NCBI GenBank assembly: GCA_029204225.1
Contig: CM055113.1
Coordinates: 19,305,298 to 19,369,297, forward strand
Direction: 5' to 3'
Length of the DNA: 64,000 nucleotides
Origin: Diphasiastrum complanatum
Lineage: Eukaryota > Streptophyta > Lycopodiopsida > Lycopodiales > Lycopodiaceae
Numbering within the stretch: the first letter of the stretch is position 1; the number at the start of each line of letters is the position of its first letter. The notes beneath the pieces are model-generated. The model worked only from the letters and a program-made list of their open reading frames with translations, had not been told where the DNA came from and ran no database searches. This document shows, piece after piece, positions 34,567 through 46,950 of the stretch. The position numbers were made by a program, and so were the translations under genes.

Positions 34567-37500
34567 CATGCTTATAGGGCATTTATGCACAACTATAAAT
34601 AAACGTAAATTGATCAATGTTGTAAGAGGATGAGGTTATTGCAAATTATTCAATGAATTAGGATCATGATCTATAGATCAAAATAATTAGAGATGTAGTA
34701 GTGACTATTTTTATGATGCTCATTGGGCTAACATTATTGAAGATAGAAGATCAATTTGACACTTCTACAATTTCATAGAAAAGTAAAAAACAATTTCAAT
34801 GTTCAGATTCAAGCTTGACACTTCTATCAAATCTGAATTATTCAAATATTTGATGACTGTGATCGGAAATAAGCTTATTACTATGGGTGTGGGTAGAAAT
34901 TAGTAATACCTTGTTGACCTTGTTTGGTGTTAATTTTTAACCTTTTTGTGTCATATTTGACTTTTTTAATTTGACTTTTTAATGCATAAGATTGGAAGCT
35001 TTATGAAAGCTCTCTAAACTCCAAGCCACCATCATTATACTTACTAGTATATGCTATTGGCTTTTCTCTACAGATATATTCTAAAAAAATCTCAACATCT
35101 ATGTAAGTAAATTGAAAATTTTTAAGCTCTTCATATTACATCATGATGATAATAAAGAGTCAAATTCTATTTCAACAAAAATATTTTATTACTTTTAGTA
35201 TCCTATATACTCTGACATTCTTTGCACGTCCTGTAGATTTGAGTATCGATTGAAAGCTTAATAAGGTTCAATTCTACTATTCTAGTTATGTGATAATGTA
35301 TTCTTTTATAAAATAACAACATAAATTTGGTATAGTTAGAATTGTTGTAATTAGCCATCTTTAATGATGTAATTCATATGTAAGCTACACATATTAGAAT
35401 TCCAAAAAGCACTAAAGCTTATTGTTTTTACCATTTGACAATTTCTTTAATTTCTTAAACTTTGCAAATGCAAGTTGCCCATATTTTTGCAATGTCAATG
35501 GCATACCCAATAGAACACCTTAACATATGAAAAGGCAAGTGAGCCTAAATTAGAATAGTTTTGATTCCATGTAAATATGTACAAAGCCAATAGTGTAAAA
35601 ACCTAAATATAATAGTATAGTACGACTAGATTATTTGTGGAGTGATAGTTTATTTTCAGAACAATTTTAGGAGTTTTGATGTATCCAATAATGTTATTGT
35701 ATACTTTGCATTGAGCATTCATTACTTCACTTATTACAAGTCTTACACGAAAGTTAATTTGTGCAGCATAAATATCAAGACGGGGCAAGGTGGGCATGGT
35801 TCAACATGGCATAAGACAAAATTTATTTGCATGTATAGTTGGATCTATGTGCAAACGAGATCTATATTTTTGGATATTTGGCATTTCTTACTATTCATTA
35901 ACAACTTCAAGTATAAAGCATTTTAATTCATGTGTAATAAGCATAAGTTTCATTCATCGAGGTAAGGATTCTAAAAGCATTTTATTGAATCACTAAAACC
36001 TAATGGGTTTTCTGAATTAGATGTATCTTATTTTATACTTCGTGTTGACTATATTATGTGTCATTAATTTTCTTCCTTTGCCTCTATTTTTTTCAATTGA
36101 CTATTGCAATTATGGACAATTATTGAAAATATCAATATATTGGCTAGACATAATATGTAATAAGCTTCCAACATTATTCTACATAATGCCAACTTTACAA
36201 GCTATCACAAAGGACACCTATATGACACCAACAAAGGAATTTATCAACACAAGAGGGAGGGGAAAAAGAGGCATGGAAGACTGGGGTGGTGGGGGTGGGG
36301 GGGGGGGGGGGGAGCGGGGTGGGGGGGGTTTGGTGGTTAAGACTATCAGAAAAAAAACTTGGGCTCAAAATGGGCCCTTTAAGAAGTTTGACTTTAGAGA
36401 GAAATTATGTAGAGAGAGAAGGAAAACCAACAACATTTAGAGATGTTTTTTGAGTTTCCAATTTTAACCATCATCTAACCAATATGGTTAACTTGCAAAA
36501 TTAAATGCTTAAGCACATCTACTACTTCATTATTTTTATATAACGGGGTTGTCTTAGTTGGTTAGCTTGACATCCAAAGTTTCTTTGGTCTCAGGTTCGA
36601 GCCTCCCCTTGGAAACCAAGAAGCATTATTTTTATATGAAAACCACATTAAGGGTAGATTTTGATATGTTCTAACAAGATATGCTTTACATACGATAAAA
36701 CTAAATTTTAATTTGTTGAAATATTGCATTCTCATTATTAGATATGGAGCACAAGGAACTAAGGACACTTGTGGAATCTTTTCTTATTCAATATGTTTGT
36801 ATACTCTTCCATCTCAAGGCTTTTCCCGGTAACAATTTTGAAATAATGGAGAAGTTCTATTTTCATGTTGCATTTCATTTCAAAATTTTTTACAAAAGCA
36901 ATAGAAAATGTTGATGTTGTTATTAGATAATTTGAGAGAAAAAAAAAATCAAAAGCATGTTGATTTGTGGGTAGATGGATCAATTTATCTTATGAATTCA
37001 AAAACCTGAATTTGTCCTGATTTTAAAACTTGTCATTTATATCATTGAAATAGTGGTTTACTTGGATATCACCAAATGTTGTGACAATTTGGTGTATATG
37101 ATAAAAATTTATAATGTGTCAATTGTAGTTAAAAATGGCAAACACTAATCAATTCTTTTATGATTTTATTTTCTATCTCTAGGCTCTAGACTGCTGGGTT
37201 ACTGCCTACTAAGTCCTATCAGGTACATCACTTGTAATTATTGCTTTTGTTACTATAATCAATATTGTGTGATGATGCTTGTGTGGAGAGTTACTCCAAC
37301 CATTAGGGCCCTTTTTAAACTCAAAAAGGGCCTCTTCCTTGCCTAAACAAGTTTCTTAATCATAATTAGTTTAATCCATCCTACGTGGCACCTTTACCAT
37401 GGGTTGCCACATAGAGTGAGCATGAGTTAAGAGCTAACTCTAAGATCTATTTTCATAGACTATACTAGGATAACCTTAGAGTAGGACAAAGCCTATTATT

Positions 37501-37695
37501 GAATGCCATTTCAAAAGTACAACACATAAGACCTAGGCATGACACAATACTCATGCCATGCTCATCTCAAATGCATACTTCAAACTAACACTAAGCCAAA
37601 TTTGTTTTTGAAGATCTTCTTGGACCTTGGACATTTTCAAGATGGGAACAAAGTATCACTTGCATGTGAAGTTTGAGAAGGAGTATTCCACAACC
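34567..37695. other. No gene seen; contains a G-rich run
   Basis: AT-rich, no supported coding sequence on either strand. 36279-36331 is almost pure G on the plus strand; the Gly-rich frame there (36021-36440) only reads this run. Confidence 0.5.
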
Positions 37696-37700
37696 AAAGT

Positions 37701-38525
37701 TGAAGAAACAAAGTATTTTTGTTACCAAAGCTCTGCCTACTCTCGACTCCCAACTTGACGAAGACCTCCAAGACGAACTGTTCATGACACCCGAAGGTCA
37801 AAGTTCGCGAACAACAAGAGAAGGCAAAAAGTCACAAAACGAAAATGTTTGCGACATGTCATGCATGAAAGGACCGAGAAGATCAAAGAAGTACCGTGAA
37901 GTACAATCTCCTAATATGATATGGTGACATCAGTAGAAGAGTGTTAGGACGTGTCTAATCCGTCGCTCTTGTAATCTGTGATTAGTTATAGATTGTTTAA
38001 TCTATCTAGTCAAGATATTACTCTGAATATATGCAGTTGCTAGATGCACTAATCTACATAGACAGACAGATAGACGAGAATATAGAACAGAGAAGTCCGC
38101 CAGTGAGCGAGACAATCTTGTAAGCAGGATTCACAGAGATCCAAGAAGTCCGCTAGTAAGCGAGACATTGTTTGTGGGAGAACATTGCATCTCTCATGCC
38201 ACTGTGTAGGTCTGTCACGCAGTGCTTGAAACCATGAGGATCAATAGATGATGTTGTAGCTATTATGCACTTATCATTCTAATTTTTGTCTGATCTTAAT
38301 TGAATTATTGTCTATTATTGTTCATGTATTTCATTTGCTTGTTTTATCTATTTCTCATATTGGTTTAATCTTGTTGAATGCTGAATTAATCTAAAACGTC
38401 GGTCAGTAGTGTCTGTCTACATTCTGGAGGATTGTAGGAATGATATAGCAGACAATGATCAGCAATCATATCCAAACTCCATCTGAATTCATTCGCGTTT
38501 CATTTCGTCTTCGTGATTCACTTCA
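37701..38525 (+). mobile_element. 5' LTR of copia family A, 825 bp
   Basis: TGAAG...CTTCA ends. Contains GTCCGCCAGTGAGCGAGAC and a second similar block GTCCGCTAGTAAGCGAGAC about 65 bp later. Confidence 0.9.
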
Positions 38526-38526
38526 G

Positions 38527-38538
38527 TGGTATCAAAGC
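38527..38538 (+). promoter_or_regulatory. Primer-binding site of family A
   Basis: TGGTATCAAAGC, one base after the LTR; it differs from the usual TGGTATCAGAGC by one base. Confidence 0.85.
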
Positions 38539-38670
38539 AGCAGCTTGGATTGTCAGAGCTGTCACGACAGACTCATATCTGAGGCCTAATATAGCTAAAG
38601 AACTATCAGATCCTGGAGGCAAAGCATTCAAAACAAGAAATCAGTAACAAGCAGAATACGATCTACAATA

Positions 38671-39317
38671 ATGGCTTCAATAAGCAGCTACAATCAAAGA
38701 TCTGTATAATCTTCAACTCATCAGGGGCTAACTTCCTAGCATGGCAGGTTAAGACCTCTCTTATACTAAAGGGAGAAGGATTATTTCCCTGGGTAGATGG
38801 CACCAAAGAAATGCCTACAACTACAGGCAAGGAGCTACACGAATGGAGAGAAAAGAACGACAAGGCAGTAGCTGTGTTGTCATCATCCATCAAAGATAGC
38901 CTCACACTTGACCTGGATACACTCTCCAATGCAAGGGAGATGTGAAATACTCTACTCACAATATTTCAAACAAAATCATGCAGTCAAATCATGCTTCTTG
39001 AAGATCAGCTGACAAACCTACAATGGGATGGCAAAGACCTCACTTCCTTTATCAGAAAGATGACGGATCTGTTCCTTTCACTACACAGTTCCGGAGTAGA
39101 GAATGCAGTATTAGCAGAGAAGCAACTTACCTACTTGCTACGAGCTTTACCAAGATCCTTCCAAACAACCCGAATGTTGCTAGCAAAGGATTTGACTATG
39201 ACACTCGAAAAGGTAGTGGTCGAGATTCGAGAAGAAGTCAAAGTTCGAGAGCACCTTGATCACAATGATGCTTCTGACCAAGCTCTCTACAACAACAAAG
39301 AGAAGACGAGGAAGTAG
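38671..39317 (+). pseudogene. Copia family A gag
   Basis: SSGANFLAWQVKTSLILKGE, then LHEWREKNDKAVAVLSSS, a TGA at about 38943, and LLEDQLTNLQWDGKDLTSFI with LTYLLRALPRSFQTT. The length and order fit the UBN2-type gag of copia elements. The zinc knuckle downstream (KIGMRCKYEGHT) is poorly kept, with stops on both sides. Confidence 0.85.
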
Positions 39318-39582
39318 TTTAATCCTAAGAGGGAGTCAGATCAAAAGTAGGATCAAGACCAGCAAGCAGAAGGAGCCAGCAGAGGCAAATGGAAGAACAA
39401 AAAAAAGTTGAAACAATAGAGTGGAGAGAAAAAGATAGGCATGAGATGCAAATATGAAGGACATACTGTCGATCGTGTTGGCTAAATCCAAAAATTGAGT
39501 GTATCCAAGAAACAAACAAGCTTAAAGCAGACGAGAGAACAATAATAGTTCGTCCTACGTTGAAGAGCCAGAGAGCTCAAAG

Positions 39583-39834
39583 ATGGGCAAAGAAATATCG
39601 AATCATGGAAATTCGACCGCCTACATCTGTGCAGACATATGTGTAGTGTCAACACTTGACACACAGGAGGTAATCCTTGATTCAGGAGCTACCTCACACT
39701 TCATTACATCGAGATGGATCATGTTTGACTTTCGGAGTGCAAATCCATCAAGATTTATCATTCTTGGAGATGGATCAAAGCATCAAGTGAATGGTATTGG
39801 TTCGCTGTGGCTCCACACAAATGGCAGAGATTGA
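39583..39834 (+). pseudogene. Copia family A aspartic protease
   Basis: EVILDSGATSHFITSRWIMF gives the retroviral-type DSGA active site (Asp at 39679-39681), followed by ILGDGSKHQVNGIGSLWL. This enzyme cuts the Gag-Pol product. The frame ends at 39834; after it the integrase region is missing and only a scrambled 350 bp stretch remains before reverse transcriptase. Confidence 0.85.
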
Positions 39835-40169
39835 CGACTCGAAGACGTCCTATTAGTACCTATACTAGAACAGGACTTGCTATCAATGGCAAAATAGCTG
39901 ATGCTAGGATGCATGTAACATTATCAAACAAAGCATGCACCAACCACAACAGAGGGAGAGGACGAACACTCAGACGAAGATGTTCGAGTCGCACCTCGAT
40001 CAAGCGACGAATCAGACAAAGAAAGATTCGCAAGCCAGCCTACTGCTACAACACCTGTAAACCAAAATGGTTCTGGACCTAGCAGAACAGATAAGGGCAA
40101 GAGCATTGCAATACTAAAGAAGTCCACATGGATCAACCTCCAGGCTATATTTCGAACTCACTTTCTACT

Positions 40170-41323
40170 TATGCATGTAGAATGCGCAGGAGTATCTATG
40201 GTCGAAGCAATCAGCATGACAACGGTATAAGAAGAAAGATAAAGCTATGAAATCCTTAGGATTCAAGCCACTAATAGCTGATTCCAATGTTTATGTAAGA
40301 ATTACAGATGGGAAGATCATCATTGTAGCTATATATGTGGACGACACCTTGATACTCTACAAAAGTCAATAACTTATTGCTAAAGTGAAGTGTGACATCT
40401 TGAAACATTTTGAGATTATAGACCTAGGAGAAGCTGGATGCTATCTTGGCTTATAGATTGACAGGGACTACAACGAAGGGAAATTGTATCTTCACCAGTC
40501 CAGATATACCCAGAAAATTCTAGAAGATTTCGGGATGTTGAATTGCAAAGGATAAAATACTTCAATGCTTGTAGGAACAATCCCGACGAATGAAGATTGT
40601 TCAAAGACTGAAGAAGAAAGAGAATTGATGCAACTTACACCATATAGAAAGCTAATTGGATCACTAATGTATCTTGCAAATAACACATGCCCTGACATTG
40701 CTTATGCCATGTTCAGGATGAGTCAATTCAGTATAAATCCAGGCCCCTGACTCATTGGAAAATTGCGAAGCGAATCTTACAATACCTTCAATTGACGAAT
40801 GATTTTGGATTGTGTTATTCTCGTGATGCATGGTTCTAGATATTCTCCTACAGTGATGCTAGCTGGTCATCTCTCAAGGACGACTGCAAAAGTGTCTCAA
40901 GAGGATGTACCATTGCAGTAGGAGAAGCAATTCTCTGGGTTAGCAAAAAGCAGACCATCGTAGCTCAGTCATCCTGCGAAGCCAAATATGTAGCAGCAGC
41001 GAAGATGGCCAATGAAATCACTTGGCTCAAACAATTTAATTGACGAACTAGGTGAAACGATAAATGAACATCTGATTTTGAATATGGACAATACATCCGC
41101 AATACACCTAACAAAGGATCCTATGTTTCACTCAAAGACGAAACACATTGCAATCAAGTACCACTTGATAAGACATCTAATCAAAAAGAAGAAACCACAG
41201 ACTACTTTCATTGGAACGAAGAATATGGTTGCTGACATCTTCACAAGGCCTAAGACAAAGGTCTTTTCGAGAAACAAAGGAGCAGTCTTGGAGTCATCAA
41301 ACTATCACGCTTTAAGAGAGAGC
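40170..41323 (+). pseudogene. Copia family A reverse transcriptase and RNase H
   Basis: CRMRRSIYG, then IADSNVYVRITDGKIIIVA and the catalytic box YVDD (40334-40345), FEIIDLGEAGCYLGL, LIGSLMYLANNTCPDIAYAM. RNase H follows: SYSDASWSSLKDDCKSVSRG, QSSCEAKYVAAAK, LNMDNTSAIHLTKDP and TKHIAIKYHLIRHLI. Stops and frame changes are scattered (for example TAG 40370, TGA 40748, TGA 41041). A purine tract (AAGAGAGAG) precedes the LTR. Confidence 0.85.
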
Positions 41324-42911
41324 TGAAGAAACAAAGTGTTTCTATTACCAAAGCTCTGCTAGCTCTCGACTCCCAGCTTGACGAAGACCTTGAAGACAAA
41401 CAACACCCGAAGGTCAAAGTTCGCAAAAAATAGGAGAAGATGAAACTGTTGAGTTTCACACGTGTGGATTGTCCACTACATGTACTTGTGATCTCCTAAG
41501 GTGTGTCGATGCACCAAGATCAAGACTAGATTGAGATTCAAGATCTATCTTTGATTCTATGGCAAAAACACACTACTACATGCATTCAATCACTTCCAAC
41601 TCTCACTCACACGTGTGGGAAGTGTTCCAAAAGTATTCTAAGTAAAAGCAAGCTGCTCTCCTCGGGTAGAGAGAGAAAAACCATCATGAGCTCTTGGGTA
41701 GAGAGAGAAAGCTAGAAATTCAATGACACTCAAAATCCACTCAATCTCAAAATCAATTAGATCCAAAAGGAGGAGTACAATGATACTAATAGATTCATGA
41801 GCTACCACTATGCTTAACTATGATTGGATCACACTTTGCCACCTCTTAATCCTATTGGACCATTGATCCATGCACCTCTAAATTCTATTGGACTATATTC
41901 AAGCACACCTCAATTTTCTATTGGACCTCACAAGGTTCCACCTCTAAATCCTATTGGACCTCTTAAGCTTCATCAAACAAAAGCATGACACTTGTCTACA
42001 CTCTAATTGGCACAAGTTTGGCTCTATTTTGGCTCAATATTGGCATTACAAGTGGAAATGGATAATTTGCCATCTATGCCAAATTTGACCCTATCAACAT
42101 CCTACACCTAAATGCTTGACTATGAAATTCTATGAGACCCCTATATCAAACATTTTGATTTACTTTACAATTCTCCACACGTGGGAACATCCTCCACACA
42201 TGTGAGATTCACTTACAAACTTCTATCATAAAAAATACCAAGCTAGATTTTTGCCAATTTCTCACAGAAACGACGTGAAACGAAAATGTTCGCGACATGT
42301 CATGCACGAAAGGACCGAGAAGATCAAAGAAGTACCGTGAAGTACAATCTCCTGATATGAAATGGCGACATCAGCAGAAGAGAGTTAGGACGTGCCTAAT
42401 CTTCCGCTCTTGTAATCCTGTGACTAGTTATAGATTGTTTAATCTATTTAATCAAGATATTACTCTAAATATATGCAATTGCTAGATGCTCTAATATACA
42501 TAGACAAATAGATAGACGAGAATACATAACAGAGAAGTTTGCCAGTGAGCGAGACAATTTTGTAAGTAGAATCCACAGAGATCCAAGAAGTCCGCTAGTA
42601 AGCGAGACACTGTTCGTGGGAGGACATTGCTTCTCTCATGCCAGTGCGTTGTGTGGTTCTGTCACATAGTGCTTGAAACCAAGAGGATCAGTAGATGATG
42701 TTGTAGTTGTTATGCACATATCATTTTAAATTTTGTCTGATCTCGATTGAATTATTGTTTATTGTTGTTCGTGTATCTCATTTGCTTGTTTTACCTATTC
42801 TGCATATTGGATTAATCTTATTGAATGCTAAATTAATCTAAAACGTAGCAATCATATCCGAACTCCATCCAAATTCATTCGCGTTTCATTTCGTCTTCGT
42901 GATTCCCTTCC
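41324..42911 (+). mobile_element. 3' LTR of copia family A, split by a solo LTR
   Basis: The LTR outside 41447-42271 aligns along its length with 37701-38525. It continues GACGTGAAACG after the insertion. Confidence 0.9.
41442..42271 (-). mobile_element. Nested solo LTR with exact GAAAC target duplication
   Basis: The LTR spans 41447-42266: TGTTGAG on the plus strand at the left and CTCACA at the right. On the minus strand it reads TGTGAGAAATTGG...CTCAACA. The five bases GAAAC stand on both sides (41442-41446 and 42267-42271). The start TGTGAGAAAT ties it to the LTRs at 15919 and 33946. CACACGTGTG is at 41457-41466. The internal part was lost by LTR-LTR recombination, the usual origin of a solo LTR. 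Confidence 0.9.
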
Positions 42912-42924
42912 AAAGCTATGTGGG

Positions 42925-45275
42925 GTGTTAACTTGAACTATATGAAATGCATTGTTGGAGGTTAGAAGGAATAAAAAATATCGATCTATGGGTGAAAGGT
43001 GATTTGTATCCACCTAATCCATTGACCAATATTTCTCCTCAATTTCGTGATGTACATAGTTTGTTAAGATTCATTGGTGATGATGCCAACAGACAAAGTT
43101 ATGGATTCTCGAAGAATCCAAGCTGAAATGTTGGCAAATAGTGCAAACATTCATATATTGAACATGAATGAGCAATTAAAATCATTGCAAGAAACAAATT
43201 AGACATTGGCTAAAGAGATAACAAATCTAAAATTAGAGCTCACCAGTTCTATCACAAAGTTTGAAGAATTGCAATCTTCAAACATTAGTATTCAAAAGAT
43301 GTTATATGGATTACAGTGACAGCGTCGAGTCTCAACAGATGACCAATTAAAAGAAAATATAAAAAGGTGCAAACTAGATGTTCTGACACCAGGTGGTGGT
43401 GCTAGTAAAAGACGAAAGAGATTGACGAAAGAGTTTTTGAATAACATGACCAGACATCATTTCCAAAGCACCAAACATATGAAGCATTTTATGAAAGGTA
43501 AAGATTTGATGCAGATTGTGAAAAATGAAATGAGTGATTCATTTTGTTCAAAAATTGCAAGAAGACTTGCTACCAAGTTTAAACCAAATCCAAATGTTAG
43601 AGAGATAGTTTATGCATGTGATCAAGGAGGTGTGAGTCGAAAATGATATAGAGCATTGAAAAAATTTATGAATAAATCTGATCAAAAGGGATTGAAATGA
43701 CATCAAGTATTACTTGCTTACAAATTGCTTCAAACTACGAAATGAGAATGCAATTCATTCATAGAAAATGAATTAGGTGAAGTCTTCCATATTCAAAATA
43801 CTTTTATAATATCCAACAAGCAAAAGGGATCTATCGTTCATTTTCATTATAACCAATACAACAATATATTTTTGGATTTGAAAAACGTTCAAGCAATGAT
43901 GATACGACATTACGATGTCAAAGGAGATGGTGATTTCATTTTACAGCAATTTCAATTCTTATTTTTCTATCTTTTGTCAGCAACAATTATTGTGTGTATG
44001 TTATTTACGAGAATTTAGTATTGCAGATTCTGGAGGCAAAGTTATATTTCTCATCAAGTTGGATGAAGCGGAGATCGTAAAAGGTCACAAACTAGAATGT
44101 GCATCACATTGATGAACCAAGCATTGCAAGAGTCGAGTGGAAGTGAGCCTAATAAATTTAGTGTGCAATCTGAAAATCATATATGGTGGATAGCTGCATT
44201 TGAAGTTCATAAAGAGAATCACAATGTGTTGAAGTGGGTATTTGAACGATGCAATATATCCAAGGTAATTCAAGTGCAAAATGGAGGTCAATTGGGCAAA
44301 ACTTTACTGTGGAATGGCACTTAGTTGCCGACTTGAAGACCCTAAAATGCATGTTTGGTTGTGGGATCGGTGTGTTGCTATGCATGGAATATGCAACCCA
44401 AATCACGAGCGGATGTTAGCATTCGAAATCTAGAGATAGTGTTATCAAAAATGGGACTACACGGAGGCCATGTGAATCTTTCCAAGGACATTGAGTTGAG
44501 TGGAAAAACTCAGGACTTGCTGGGGCATTTCCTGTCAAATCATACTAGATGAAAAAGTAGTCTTCAATGGGAGTATTGGAAGAGAGTGTGTGTATGCACA
44601 ACAAATATTGTCTCAGATCCCCATATGGCTGCAACACATGCAAAGTTGTGGCAAGCATTTGATGCTTTGTCATTGACTATCAATAAAAAAGATTGAGGGA
44701 GGAAGATTACGATAGATATCAGATGAAAGTACAAGCGTTCACTCGATTGATGATTGATGCATGGGGAGAAACACACATCACTCATTATAAGGTGAGTGTT
44801 TTGTCTTTATTTTTTCTTTGCAAGTTCTATCAAGTGAACTTTACTAATTAGATTCTTTTGCTAACAACACATTTTGTGTGCCCATGGACCTTGGTTTTTT
44901 AAGACATATGGATCCTTGGCTATTTGGAACACCCAAGGGATGGAGAAGAGTCATTGCAGGGCCAAGGTTGTGTATTTCAAAAATTCAAGACATGGCAGAG
45001 GTAGAGGTCTTAGAAATGCCTTGGTAGAGATAGTTCAGTGGTTTTATAGAGGAATTTTGAGTAGACAAAGAATTGAAAAAACACGGGATCTAAGGTTGAC
45101 TTCAATGATCTCTTCATCAAATTTATCTAGAAGAGCAGCTTGGCAATCATCCACAACTAATGCAAGGCATTGGGAATGGAAGATGTCGCGGGTTTGTGTA
45201 GGGAAGCGATGGGTACCTCCGCAAAGAACATCCAATGAAGAGGATGACATTTCACAAATAGCACACAATGAGTAA
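42925..45275 (+). pseudogene. Transposase-like multi-exon protein, copy 2
   Basis: Same order as copy 1 on the opposite strand at 23642-26404: NIDLWVKGDLYPPNP (42975-43020), a coiled coil (IHILNMNEQLKSLQE, LTSSITKFEELQSSN), a basic stretch (GASKRRKRLTKEF), MKGKDLMQIVKNEMSDSF and IVYACDQGGVSRK, LIKLDEAEIVKGHKLECAS (44050), NKFSVQSENHIWWIAAFEVH (44150), NVLKWVFERCN, VEWHLVADLKTLKCMFG (44315, with the D that copy 1 lost), LSKMGLHGGHVNLSKDIELS, then after an intron ending near 44875 CAHGPWFFKTYGSLAIW, GMEKSHCRAKVVYFKNSRHG and EIVQWFYRG. Stops and frame changes are frequent. The start near 42925 abuts the copia target duplication (42912-42916), so the copia element landed at or in its 5' part. Confidence 0.6.
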
Positions 45276-45529
45276 ATAGAATCTGTGGAGAATATTACAT
45301 TGTTTTGAAGTATGGTAGCATAATTTATTTAATTACTATAAATAGACTTTATTTGGTCCAATTTTAAAATCATGTATATTTTTGAAAAGCTTTTTCCTAT
45401 GTAAGACCACTTTATCTCATTTTGAAACACATATATTTTTCTTGCTCTCTTGGGTTTCTTAGTTTCGGTTAAATACTTTGCACTTGCACTTGTATTTTTA
45501 GCCTTTCGTATTGTCTCATTACATTCACA

Positions 45530-46293
45530 ATGCATCATTTGAAGACAAAGTTGGCAAATCTATTGGGCGACACAACATTTGTCGATCAAATAGATCGCAT
45601 CTATGCTATGTTCACTACCAGAATAGATACCCTGGCAACTCTATGGGCAAATAGTGATGATTTCAGTTTTGTAAGTGAGTATATAGAAGAGAACTTGATG
45701 CCTTACTCAGTAAGAATTCCTGCCTATGATATTTCTTGGATTCCGTATAATTTGCTAACATATATATGGAGAGGAAATAGACCTTTTGTTTTCCAACTCA
45801 ACAAATATATCAGCCACCTAGGGAATGACCACTTTTTGGAGTTAACGAGTGATCAACAAGTGAATTTTAATCTCAAAAGTGTAGGAAAGAAGTTCTTGTC
45901 TGGTGAAATTACTGTGATTTTTTTGCTGAATGAATTTCCTACAAATACTATTGAAGAAAAACATGATCCTAGTGTGAAGGTCAGTGAAATGGAAGAGCAG
46001 GAAGAGGAAGAGGAATTAACCCCCGTGAAGGAAGCAAAGCTTGCATGCCAGATGTCTTCACTGACATCAACATCTGTTCAACCAGAGGATGTGGACGACT
46101 CCGATCACATGCTGTGAGATCTTGCCCCAGTGATAATTAATGGGCAAAAATATTTGTTTTTTCATGACTTGCAACATATCCTCGGCTTACGAGAGGATGA
46201 GATGCTGAAATTGCAAAATGGCACCAACACGTTTGACCACTTAGTGACAGACAATACATTTTTGATAATTGATTGGAGACGACATAGACACTA
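45530..46293 (+). pseudogene. Unknown ORF with one in-frame TGA
   Basis: From ATG 45530 the frame runs 195 codons (LANLLGDTTFVDQIDRIYAM, FVSEYIEENLMPYSVRIPAY, a Glu-rich stretch EEQEEEEE) to TGA at 46115-46117. It then continues in the same frame for 58 codons (INGQKYLFFHDLQHILGLRE) to TAA. One substitution would restore about 254 residues. It follows copy 2 of the transposase-like gene on the same strand after about 250 bp. No family is recognised. Confidence 0.45.
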
Positions 46294-46689
46294 AAGAGCA
46301 AGCGTTAGCAAAAGTTGTGTGAACTGAAGACTCTGCAAGCACCAATGGTTGAGGTGAAACAATTTGGAAAATTAGCGGTTGGCACAACTGAGATGCCATA
46401 CCAAGGCCACTGAATTTTCCTTGCAAAAACTAGAGAAGAGGATGCTGGATCTCAGGCAAGTTCTTTGTCAACAAATATTCTTGTCCATGCTTATTCCCAT
46501 TTCCTAATGTGTTCATTGTAATCATAACATTCTTATACAATGTAATGCAGTATGCAGTGGAGATTGACAGTTTTGTATTGAGGGGCATACATAATGAGAG
46601 TAATGTGCACTGGAGTGAGCATAGAAGGATGATAGTAAGCTCTCAGAAATGAGGAAAGATCTTTGACACTCTAAGGATGAAGTGGAAAA

Positions 46690-46950
46690 ATGGGGACCCA
46701 GATTTCTTGTAGATCTTGAATCCACACATGTGAAGGACAATAGGCTACTACTGTTGTACGAACATGGACAATACCTTATTGCATTTTGATGTTCATGATC
46801 AGATCTTTGTGATTTATGCAAGACTAGCATGCTAAAATTATTGACTTCTACCTTCTAACTAGTTCTAGTTGCAGGTGTGGAGGAGAGGCCTCAAGCACCC
46901 CAAGATCAGTTGAGGTATGATAAGAGAGCTAAAAGAGCTCTACACATGCA
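46690..46950 (+). pseudogene. LTR scrap and copia gag fragment
   Basis: CACACATGTG at 46723-46732 in LTR-like surroundings, then a gag piece at 46877-46948 (VEERPQAPQDQLRYDKRAKR). It stops abruptly at 46948 where an antisense gag begins. Confidence 0.7.

Larger units (their letters stand above)
37696..42916 (+). mobile_element. Nearly complete Ty1/copia element (family A) with both LTRs
   Basis: The 5' LTR (37701-38525) and 3' LTR (41324-42911, after removing the nested insertion) both begin TGAAGAAAC; the 5' copy ends CTTCA and the 3' copy CTTCC. The flanking five bases are AAAGT (37696-37700) and AAAGC (42912-42916), a target duplication with one change. The internal order is primer-binding site, gag, protease, a gap where integrase should be, reverse transcriptase and RNase H. 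The 3' LTR also lacks 64 bp present in the 5' copy (38400-38463). The element cannot move by itself. Confidence 0.9.

Noticed and set aside
36021-36440. 139-codon Gly-rich frame
   Set aside because: The glycine stretch reads a poly-G run and the rest has no coding signs.
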